A stretch of DNA of 5,521 bases from NCBI GenBank assembly GCA_028711485.1, contig JAQTSF010000050.1:1-5521 (forward strand). The letters run 5' to 3'. This stretch comes from Candidatus Iainarchaeum sp. (GTDB taxonomy: Archaea > Micrarchaeota > Micrarchaeia > Anstonellales > Bilamarchaeaceae). Positions 1-4,198 of the stretch are shown here, piece after piece. Each line of letters begins with the position of its first letter. Within the stretch, counting starts at the first letter, position 1. A model generated the notes under the pieces. It did not search any database, was not told the origin of the DNA, and saw only the letters and a list, made by a program, of their open reading frames with translations. A program made the translations under genes and the position numbers.

Positions 1-9
1 TATATTCAT

Positions 10-25
10 ATGAAAATATTTTCAT
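10..25. repeat. 16-bp perfect AT palindrome
   Basis: The sequence ATGAAAATATTTTCAT equals its own reverse complement. It lies at the very left edge in AT-rich DNA with no gene around it, so it could be an operator, the end of a neighbouring transcript, or chance in low-complexity sequence. No function is assigned. Confidence 0.4.
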
Positions 26-78
26 CAAATTTTTAAGTCGTAAGATGCAAAAAGTTTACAAAAATAAAAATGAAAATT

Positions 79-99
79 AAAAAATAAAATTTATTTTTT
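79..99. repeat. AT-only inverted repeat, 10-bp arms
   Basis: Arms 79-88 (A6TA3) and 90-99 (T3AT6) are exactly complementary around one base. On either strand this ends in a T-run, so it might end transcription of a gene lying left of the window. The composition is so biased that chance is a real alternative. Apart from this repeat, 26-120 holds nothing I can identify. Confidence 0.3.
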
Positions 100-120
100 C
101 ATTAATTCCAAATAGGGGAA

Positions 121-129
121 TATTTAAAT
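121..129 (+). promoter_or_regulatory. Possible TATA box for the small Lys-rich ORF
   Basis: TATTTAAAT fits an archaeal TATA box and would place transcription initiation near 150, giving the peptide ORF at 176 a short leader that contains a GGGGTGA ribosome-binding site. A second TATA-like string (150-158) lies too close to the start codon to serve it. The surrounding DNA is very AT-rich, so this is weak evidence. Confidence 0.3.
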
Positions 130-175
130 TGTTTTTGTTTTTTAGTTTCTTTATAAAATAAACGGGGTGAGTAAG

Positions 176-226
176 TTGGCGAAAAAAGCAAAAAAAGCAA
201 AAAAGAAAACTAAGAAAAAAAGATAA
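176..226 (+). CDS. Possible 16-residue Lys/Ala-rich basic peptide
   Basis: Translation from TTG gives (M)AKKAKKAKKKTKKKR followed by two stops in a row (TAA TGA). A GGGGTGA stretch at 164-170 lies five bases before the TTG and resembles a Shine-Dalgarno site. A GTG in the same frame at 167 would add three residues. Ten of the sixteen residues are Lys, in repeated KKA units like histone-H1-type or ribosomal-protein tails, so a nucleic-acid-binding role is conceivable but not shown. The A-rich DNA could produce such a reading frame by chance. Points in favour are the ribosome-binding site, the regular spacing of Ala (GCG/GCA) codons and the tandem stops. I recognise no family. Confidence 0.4.
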   Translation: MAKKAKKAKKKTKKKR

Positions 227-243
227 TGAACTGTTTTGAATTC

Positions 244-349
244 GCGGCTGTCGATCAACTTGCTCGGGCACCTGCTTGGGCAAATAATTTTAAAAAATTG
301 TAAACACATAAGAAATTAGAATTCTCACGGCAGCCGCAAAAATTATTTG
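244..349. other. Structured intergenic element with interleaved inverted repeats
   Basis: This GC-richer island in AT-rich DNA has three pairings. GCGGCTG (244-250) pairs with CAGCCGC (331-337). CAAATAATTTT (281-291) pairs with AAAATTATTTG (339-349). A local hairpin at 260-283 (UUGCUCGGGC, loop ACCU, GCUUGGGCAA) forms ten pairs including three G-U, which favours RNA read on the plus strand. The first two repeats are interleaved, so they would make a pseudoknot or compete as alternative folds. The element precedes the Cys-rich protein gene, but the likely promoter of that gene lies downstream of it, so a cis-regulatory leader is doubtful. It may be a small RNA. I looked for a tRNA (7-bp acceptor-like arms) and found no T-loop. 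The remainder, 350-393, is featureless. Confidence 0.4.
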
Positions 350-406
350 TACTAATCCTTTGTTTTTCAATCAACTATTCTTTTTTATCACGGATGAACA
401 AGTTCC

Positions 407-417
407 TATTTAAAAAT
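407..417 (+). promoter_or_regulatory. TATA box of a leaderless promoter for the Cys-rich protein gene
   Basis: TATTTAAAAAT is centred about 26 bases before the ATG at 439, which is the archaeal TATA-to-initiation distance, so transcription would begin at or next to that ATG. This supports 439 over the upstream in-frame ATG at 394 and explains why neither ATG has a ribosome-binding site. No convincing purine-rich BRE is seen. Confidence 0.5.
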
Positions 418-438
418 TTTTTGATTTTAGTTTCAACT

Positions 439-1647
439 ATGAAAAGAATACCAGGACCATCCGAAACAATAGACTTAGGAAACTTTAAAAGAAAAAGCAA
501 AAAGCCAGGTTTTGATTTAGTATGGGCTGCGTTAGCAGTTATTTTGATTATTATAATATTATATGCAGTTATGACAAATCAAAATGAAAACGGAGGTATA
601 ATACTTATCCCGAATCAAACTACTGATAATACAACAAATGGGGACGTTGATATAAATAGCGAGGAATATATACTAGGTCTTGCAATTTCAACAAAAAATT
701 ATTCTTTGTGCGAAAAACTTGAAATTAAAGAGCAGGAATGTTATGAAGCTCTTTCTTCTTATCAAGAAGAAGCATGTATGAGAGTTGATGATTATAATAA
801 AAAGAAAAATTGCATATTTGAATTTACTCTAGAGAACAATAATACTGATTTATGCTGGGCACTTGAAGAGAACGAGAGGAATGAATGTGGATTATTGATT
901 GATCCTTGTTACAATAAAGAGGATGTGGAATTAGAAATATGCATGGCATTAGAAAATAATGATGTCGGATTTTGTGAAAGTGAGAGTTGTATCTATGAAT
1001 ATGCAAAGTTGAATAAGGATGGTGAAGCTTGTGAACTTTTTAGCAAGGTATGGGAAAAAGTAACATGCGAATCCTTAGTAGAAGGAAAAAACAAATGCAA
1101 TGAATTGGTTCTTCTTTCTGAAAAGGATTATTGTAATTATAATTATGCAATGGTAACCAAAAATTCAAAATTGTGTGATAGTATAAGCGAAGATAGTGTT
1201 TATTCATATAATTGTTATCTTCATTTTGCAATAGAAGAAAAAAAGTATAAATATTGTGAAAAGATTTATGATTTTAATGACAGATGGAAGTGTTTGAGAG
1301 TTTATTCTATAAGTACCGGAGACATAGCTGGATGTGATAACATTGATCCTAGAGCTTCCTCTAATTATGAAAGCTGCTACTACACATTTGCAATAAATTA
1401 TTATGAACCTGCATTATGTAATAAAGTTGAGACACAGTCAAAATATCTTTGTTATAATAATGCAATAAATCAAGAAGGAACTCCATTACCTCCGGAAAAA
1501 TGTGAAGAAATAGGAATGATTAGTTGGAAGGATAGTTGCTATAGAACTTCTGCAAAAAAGAATAATGATAGTTCAATCTGTGAATTAATAGCTGGAAGCA
1601 ATACTAAACAACTTTGCTTGGAAGAATTTCTTTCAACTGAGAATTAA
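439..1647 (+). CDS. Membrane-anchored extracellular protein with tandem Cys-rich repeats
   Basis: This is a 402-residue protein; an in-frame ATG at 394 would make it 417, but the TATA box at 407-417 points to leaderless initiation at 439. Numbered from the 394 ATG, a basic N-terminus (KRKSKK, 32-37) is followed by one hydrophobic helix (40-60), an Asn/Thr-rich linker (to about 90) and a domain with 26 cysteines from residue 106 to 408. By the positive-inside rule the Cys domain is outside the cell. Spacing between cysteines mostly alternates near 14 and 12. Each unit reads roughly C-aromatic-x-x-(F/Y/A)-A-x(6-8)-C-x-x-(I/L)-x(8)-C, about 26 residues, best preserved from 199 to 408. This looks like stacked helical hairpins held by disulfides (inference). 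It contains several N-x-S/T sequons. I recognise no characterised family. A surface or cell-contact role is plausible. It converges on rps2 with stop codons overlapping. Confidence 0.8.
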   Translation: MKRIPGPSETIDLGNFKRKSKKPGFDLVWAALAVILIIIILYAVMTNQNENGGIILIPNQTTDNTTNGDVDINSEEYILGLAISTKNYSLCEKLEIKEQECYEALSSYQEEACMRVDDYNKKKNCIFEFTLENNNTDLCWALEENERNECGLLIDPCYNKEDVELEICMALENNDVGFCESESCIYEYAKLNKDGEACELFSKVWEKVTCESLVEGKNKCNELVLLSEKDYCNYNYAMVTKNSKLCDSISEDSVYSYNCYLHFAIEEKKYKYCEKIYDFNDRWKCLRVYSISTGDIAGCDNIDPRASSNYESCYYTFAINYYEPALCNKVETQSKYLCYNNAINQEGTPLPPEKCEEIGMISWKDSCYRTSAKKNNDSSICELIAGSNTKQLCLEEFLSTEN

Positions 1648-2288
1648 AAGTCTTCCAATTGTTCAAAATATTGCGGAGAGAACTTGAAATCACTGTAATT
1701 GCTGATTTTTCCCTGTTTGAGCATAATTTCTCTTGAAAGCAGATAAAAAACCAATGCAAGAGATTTCTTACCTTTATTATTAACAGGAATAATAAAATCA
1801 AGGAATCTGGTTTCATTATCAGTATCACAAAGTGCAACTATAGGAATACCTACTTTTGCAGCCTCGGAGATAGCCTGTCTTTCTCCTCTGGGATCACACA
1901 CAAAAAGAATCGACGGTTCTCTAAATGTTTTTGTTTTGAGATTTGTCATTGATCCGGGGGTAAATCTTCCCTTCATAAGTTGAATGCCTGTGAGTTTTGA
2001 AAACTTTGAAGCAGCGCTGCTGGAGTATACTCTGGAAGCTACTACAAGCACTTCTGAAGGATCATATTTTGAAAGCAGATTTGACAATTTTCTTAATCGA
2101 TCATCAGTTTTGCTTATATCCAAGATATAAACTCCGGTGTTCTCTTTAATTTTGAAGATAAAATCCTTCATATCATTATTTTTAACTTTAGTACCTATGT
2201 GGACTCCGGATTCCAGATAATTTTCTTTTCCTGTTAACAAACCTGAAGAATCATCTTCATGAATATTTTTTACATTTTCTTCTTCCAT
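1644..2288 (-). CDS. rps2: Small ribosomal subunit protein uS2 (S2)
   Basis: Archaeal uS2, a component of the 30S subunit, 214 residues (typical of archaea). Family motifs are seen in order: YLESGVHIGTK near 24-34, GRFTPGSMTN at 107-116, DPRGERQAISEA at 132-143, GIPIVALCDTD at 147-157, and IPVNNKGKKS at 167-176. The first 20 residues are an acidic extension of low complexity. Start choice: ATG at 2288 is preceded by GTGAGG (2296-2301) at proper Shine-Dalgarno distance. It lies 42 bp after the tRNA-Pro gene and is the last gene of the ribosomal/RNAP cluster. The gene normally sits after rpoN-rpoK-eno in archaea; here rpoK and eno are absent. Its TAA overlaps the TAA of the opposite gene. Confidence 0.95.
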   Translation of the reverse strand: MEEENVKNIHEDDSSGLLTGKENYLESGVHIGTKVKNNDMKDFIFKIKENTGVYILDISKTDDRLRKLSNLLSKYDPSEVLVVASRVYSSSAASKFSKLTGIQLMKGRFTPGSMTNLKTKTFREPSILFVCDPRGERQAISEAAKVGIPIVALCDTDNETRFLDFIIPVNNKGKKSLALVFYLLSREIMLKQGKISNYSDFKFSPQYFEQLEDF

Positions 2289-2343
2289 ATAAAAACCTCA
2301 CAATCTTTTCATAAACATATTATCTTAAAATGGGGCCGCCGAG

Positions 2344-2394
2344 ATTTTAACTTTCACTTGATCCGTTAAAAATTCATCAACGGAATTGATGAAG
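2344..2394 (-). other. Insertion 3 in tRNA-Pro: 51-nt putative intron at T-loop/T-stem junction
   Basis: The segment separates T-loop TTCAAAT from T-stem 3' strand CTCGG. The exact cut is ambiguous because AAATCT occurs at both ends. It contains an 8-bp hairpin, TTCATCAA (2393-2386)/TTGATGAA (2380-2373), with loop TTCCG. No strict bulge-helix-bulge fits the cut that restores a 7-nt loop. The best motif (TTCA/TGAA helix with bulges AAT and AGT) would leave a longer loop, or would drop TTCAAA if used together with the outer cut of the 19-nt intron. Confidence 0.5.
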
Positions 2395-2401
2395 ATTTGA
2401 A

Positions 2402-2420
2402 TTTCTGCCTCATAAGAGGT
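2402..2420 (-). other. Insertion 2 in tRNA-Pro: 19-nt intron between positions 53 and 54
   Basis: The sequence around it folds as TCTG-[AGA]-CCTC-TTAT-GAGG-CAGA-[AAT]: a 4-bp central helix (TCTG/CAGA) flanked by 3-nt bulges on opposite strands and an inner CCTC/GAGG stem with a TTAT loop. Cutting each bulge after its second base, as archaeal tRNA splicing endonuclease does, removes exactly 19 nt and joins T-stem CTGAG to T-loop TTCAAAT. The outer helix is weak, so it is a relaxed motif. Confidence 0.7.
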
Positions 2421-2459
2421 CTCAGATAATGGCCACCCCAAGGCCACAGGATAACCAGG

Positions 2460-2496
2460 TTTTGCGCAATGAAAAACCAGAAGTTTTTCAAAAGCT
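2460..2496 (-). other. Insertion 1 in tRNA-Pro: 37-nt segment in the D-loop
   Basis: The segment lies between AGGTAA and CCTGGTTA of the D-arm. It contains a 7-bp hairpin GAAAAAC (2489-2483)/GTTTTTC (2477-2471) with loop TTCTG, and TTTTG/CAAAA could pair around it. The ends could shift by a few bases (AAAGCTT before it could serve as D-loop). I found no regular bulge-helix-bulge, so it may be a relaxed intron, an enlarged D-loop or an inserted hairpin. Confidence 0.5.
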
Positions 2497-2523
2497 TTAC
2501 CTCACGGCCCCGAATAGATATGA

Positions 2524-2565
2524 GGGGACGGCTTTGAATGAATCGTCATTCAAAACAACGGCCCC
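2524..2565. repeat. GC-capped hairpin between rpoN and tRNA-Pro
   Basis: The inner stem TTTGAATGA (2533-2541)/TCATTCAAA (2546-2554) has loop ATCG. The outer stem GGGGaCG (2524-2530)/CGgCCCC (2559-2565) has one mismatch, with a small internal loop between the two. Read on the minus strand it begins GGGGCCGT, the same as the tRNA-Pro 5' end; the 12-mer ACGGCCCCGAAT occurs at 2504-2515 and again at 2558-2569. It starts 20 bases after the rpoN stop. It could be an intercistronic processing hairpin or a partial duplication of the tRNA end. Confidence 0.6.
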
Positions 2566-2585
2566 GAATGAATAAAAATTGAAAT

Positions 2586-2786
2586 TCAATCTTTTTTCTC
2601 ATACTTTGCTACATCACCCATAATATCAACATGCGAAAGGAACATTCTCCTGCAGCAGTATTTATCAATCTTTAATTCATCCAACGCGCTTTTAGGAGAT
2701 TTCCCAGCTTTTAATAGTTCATTATAGCTCTCATATAATTGAGCTATAACCGAACCACAACTGAAACATCTTATAGGGAATTCCAT
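2586..2786 (-). CDS. rpoN: DNA-directed RNA polymerase subunit N (RpoN/Rpo10)
   Basis: A small zinc-binding subunit of archaeal RNA polymerase, counterpart of eukaryotic RPB10. From ATG at 2786 it has 66 residues, the usual family size. The signature is complete: PIRCFSCG near the N-terminus (the CxxC pair) and KYCCRRMFLSHV (the CC pair), giving four zinc ligands. A GTG at 2795 directly after the uS9 stop would add three residues (M-Y-R), but the ATG sits six bases after an AGGTAGGTG ribosome-binding site overlapping the uS9 stop, and homologues begin at the equivalent of this Met (known for the family). It is nine bases after rps9 and fourth in the eL18-uL13-uS9-RpoN unit. rpoK, its usual next neighbour, is missing here. 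Confidence 0.95.
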   Translation of the reverse strand: MEFPIRCFSCGSVIAQLYESYNELLKAGKSPKSALDELKIDKYCCRRMFLSHVDIMGDVAKYEKKD

Positions 2787-2795
2787 TCGATACAC

Positions 2796-3332
2796 CTACC
2801 TGTATGATTTTTGATATCTTGCCCTTGCTTTAGGACCTTTGTATTTCTTGCTTTCAACTCTTCTTGAATCTTCAATTAGCAATGATCTATCTCTTTCCAA
2901 ATATAAAGATTTCAATGAATCATCAGCAAAATAATCTACTAATGCTCTTGCAATTGCTGTTCTTGAGGATTGTGCCTGCCCCAAAACTCCGCCTCCAGAT
3001 ACATTAACTGAAATATCGACTGAAAGTGCTTTTTCACCTGCAAGTTTAACAGGTTCGAGAACAAGATTTCGTATATATTTATTGTTTATTCCGCTCACTG
3101 CCATTTTATTTATTCTCACATTTCCTTTTCCAGGTCTTACACTTGCTCTTGCAATAGCTTTTTTTCTTTTTCCTCTTGAATTTGAAAAATTAGAGGATTT
3201 TTTCTTTTTTGAAACAGGTTTAGATTCTTTTGGTTTGTTTTCATCCCTTGGTTTTTTAGGAACTTTTTTCTTTGTTCTTAATCTTTTTGATTCTTCTTTT
3301 TGTTCAGAAATAACATCTTCTTTTTTAACCAT
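2796..3332 (-). CDS. rps9: Small ribosomal subunit protein uS9 (S9) with Lys-rich N-terminal extension
   Basis: uS9 of the 30S subunit, whose basic C-terminal tail reaches toward the P-site tRNA. The core begins at GKRKKAIARA and includes SGGGVLGQAQSSRTAIARAL and the terminal KGPKARARYQKSYR, which is diagnostic. The core is about 125 residues as usual, but about 50 extra residues precede it, rich in Lys, Glu, Ser and Pro (KKKVPKKPR, SKKKKSS). Start choice: the ATG at 3338 overlaps the rpl13 stop but lies only one base after the GAGGG ribosome-binding site. The second ATG at 3332 has seven bases of spacing, so a 178-residue protein is preferred over 180. The extension is probably disordered and may touch rRNA (inference). 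Confidence 0.94.
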   Translation of the reverse strand: MVKKEDVISEQKEESKRLRTKKKVPKKPRDENKPKESKPVSKKKKSSNFSNSRGKRKKAIARASVRPGKGNVRINKMAVSGINNKYIRNLVLEPVKLAGEKALSVDISVNVSGGGVLGQAQSSRTAIARALVDYFADDSLKSLYLERDRSLLIEDSRRVESKKYKGPKARARYQKSYR

Positions 3333-3334
3333 AA

Positions 3335-3754
3335 TCATCCCTCATAACCAAACATTCGGCATAATTTTGAAATTGATATGTATTTTGAAATATTCTTAGG
3401 CCTACATTCTTCAAAAATAACAGGAGATTCTTTGATATCTTTCGGAATCCCTGAATAAACAGTTAAATTACTAAACACTAATTTTCCTCTGGGCTTTTTC
3501 CATGGAAGCATACCTCTTATTAATCTTTTAACAAATCTCTCTGGTACTTTTGGCCATCTTGGAGATTTATCTGGATTTGCTTTATTTTTAAGATCTCTTT
3601 TGGTTTTGTATCTTTCTATGATAGCATGTGGTGATCCTGAGATTAATATCTTTTCTGCATTCACAAGAACTACTTCCTTACCTGTCATGAGCTCCTTGGA
3701 TATTTTAGAAGCAACCCTTCCGAAAACCATTCCATTTCCATCAACTATAATCAT
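3335..3754 (-). CDS. rpl13: Large ribosomal subunit protein uL13 (L13)
   Basis: uL13 of the 50S subunit, 139 residues, in the normal archaeal range. Motifs are MIIVDGNGMVFGRVASK at the N-terminus, VVLVNAEKILISG at 28-40, and RGMLPWKKPRGK at 80-91, the most conserved part of archaeal/eukaryotic L13. The ATG at 3754 follows an AGGTGA ribosome-binding site with four bases between, inside the eight-base gap after the rpl18e stop. Its stop overlaps the upstream ATG of rps9, so translation of uL13 and uS9 is likely coupled. Confidence 0.95.
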   Translation of the reverse strand: MIIVDGNGMVFGRVASKISKELMTGKEVVLVNAEKILISGSPHAIIERYKTKRDLKNKANPDKSPRWPKVPERFVKRLIRGMLPWKKPRGKLVFSNLTVYSGIPKDIKESPVIFEECRPKNISKYISISKLCRMFGYEG

Positions 3755-3762
3755 AAAATCAC

Positions 3763-4113
3763 CTATGAGAGAAGAATAATATTTTTAGGTTCCTCCCCAG
3801 AATCAACAAGCTCTAGTATACTTACTGCTTTTCCGCCAGTGCTTGTTATTTGTTTTTTTGCAGATCCGCTAAAGTTTAACGCAGCAACTTTGAATTTCTT
3901 TGAAATTCTCCCGTCCCCCAAAACTTTTCCGGGAACAAGAATAGTAGAACCTTCGTTTCCTAATTTTTCAAGTTTGCTTATGTTAAGTGTAATCATTCTG
4001 CTTCTAGGTCTTGACAGCATCTCAGCTACCTTTTTCCAAAAAGGCCTTTTTTCCTGTCTCAGCCTGTTTATTAATCCTACAAGGTTGGTGTTTGTTTTTT
4101 GTATTTTTACCAT
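3763..4113 (-). CDS. rpl18e: Large ribosomal subunit protein eL18 (L18e)
   Basis: eL18 of the archaeal/eukaryotic 50S subunit, absent from bacteria; 116 residues, typical for archaea. The sequence shows the N-terminal TNTNLVGLINRLRQ, the RPRSR basic stretch at 35-39, VPGKVLGDG at 60-68, and AALNFSGSAKKQI. It is the first gene of the ribosomal/RNAP unit: the ATG at 4113 follows GAGGC with seven bases between, and a TATA-like box lies some 75 bases upstream. The ribosome-binding site is in a small hairpin (4120-4131). In several archaea a tRNA-Leu precedes this operon; here a structured non-tRNA element does. Confidence 0.95.
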   Translation of the reverse strand: MVKIQKTNTNLVGLINRLRQEKRPFWKKVAEMLSRPRSRMITLNISKLEKLGNEGSTILVPGKVLGDGRISKKFKVAALNFSGSAKKQITSTGGKAVSILELVDSGEEPKNIILLS

Positions 4114-4119
4114 AATAAC

Positions 4120-4131
4120 GCCTCTTTAGGC
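4120..4131 (-). promoter_or_regulatory. Small hairpin enclosing the rpl18e ribosome-binding site
   Basis: In the leader RNA GCCT-AAAG-AGGC can form a 4-bp stem with a 4-nt loop, and the 3' arm with its loop contains the Shine-Dalgarno bases (AGAGGCG). It could limit initiation on the first cistron, as in autoregulated ribosomal operons, but so short a stem may also be chance. Confidence 0.3.
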
Positions 4132-4182
4132 TCGCTCTGTTTCCAGAACTGAAAGAAGTAGATTAGATAAGCATAGTAAAGT

Positions 4183-4193
4183 TTAAAAATATG
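4183..4193 (-). promoter_or_regulatory. Probable TATA box of the ribosomal/RNAP operon
   Basis: Read on the minus strand the sequence is ATATTTTTAAA. Initiation would fall near 4162 and give eL18 a leader of about 48 nt with a good ribosome-binding site. The same AT block could act as a TATA box on the plus strand (preceded by AGTAAAG, a BRE-like string), but it would then start inside the adjacent inverted-repeat element with no gene behind it. Confidence 0.45.
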
Positions 4194-4198
4194 GGGTA

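Larger units (their letters stand above)
2331..2511 (-). tRNA. tRNA-Pro(GGG) interrupted by three insertions
   Basis: Acceptor GGGGCCG (2511-2505) pairs perfectly with CGGCCCC (2338-2332), with discriminator A at 2331 and no encoded CCA. The anticodon arm TGGCC-TTGGGGT-GGCCA (2446-2430) gives T33, anticodon GGG (2439-2437) and G37, all as in tRNA-Pro. The D-arm has AGGT/TCCT with GG at 18-19. T-stem CTGAG (2425-2421) pairs with CTCGG (2343-2339), and an ideal T-loop TTCAAAT is at 2401-2395. Removing 2460-2496 (37 nt), 2402-2420 (19 nt) and 2344-2394 (51 nt) leaves a regular 74-nt tRNA with a 4-nt variable loop. No insertion is at the canonical 37/38 intron site. Only the 19-nt one has a clear bulge-helix-bulge. 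The gene lies between rpoN and rps2 and is probably co-transcribed. A pseudogene broken by hairpins is the alternative, but every stem needed is intact. Confidence 0.85.

Noticed and set aside
77..283. Minus-strand 68-residue reading frame
   Set aside because: It is the antisense of the A-rich peptide region, giving Phe/Leu/Ser-rich low-complexity sequence with no ribosome-binding site, and it crosses the structured element.
244..337. tRNA with acceptor GCGGCTG/CAGCCGC
   Set aside because: The 7-bp arms and a following A look like an acceptor stem, but on neither strand is there a T-arm next to it or a credible anticodon arm.
824..1231. Two minus-strand frames rich in His, Ile, Tyr and Cys
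   Set aside because: They are shadows of the Cys-rich protein gene, with no ribosome-binding sites or recognisable domains.
2331..2585. CRISPR array or split tRNA halves
   Set aside because: The direct repeat occurs only twice and is part of a hairpin. The tRNA 5' and 3' parts are in normal order on one strand, so neither trans-splicing nor permutation is needed.
3082..3399. Plus-strand hydrophobic 105-residue reading frame
   Set aside because: It is the antisense of the Lys-rich uS9 gene; the Phe/Leu runs are complements of Lys/Glu codons.
3839..4129. Plus-strand 96-residue reading frame
   Set aside because: It is antisense to the clear eL18 gene.
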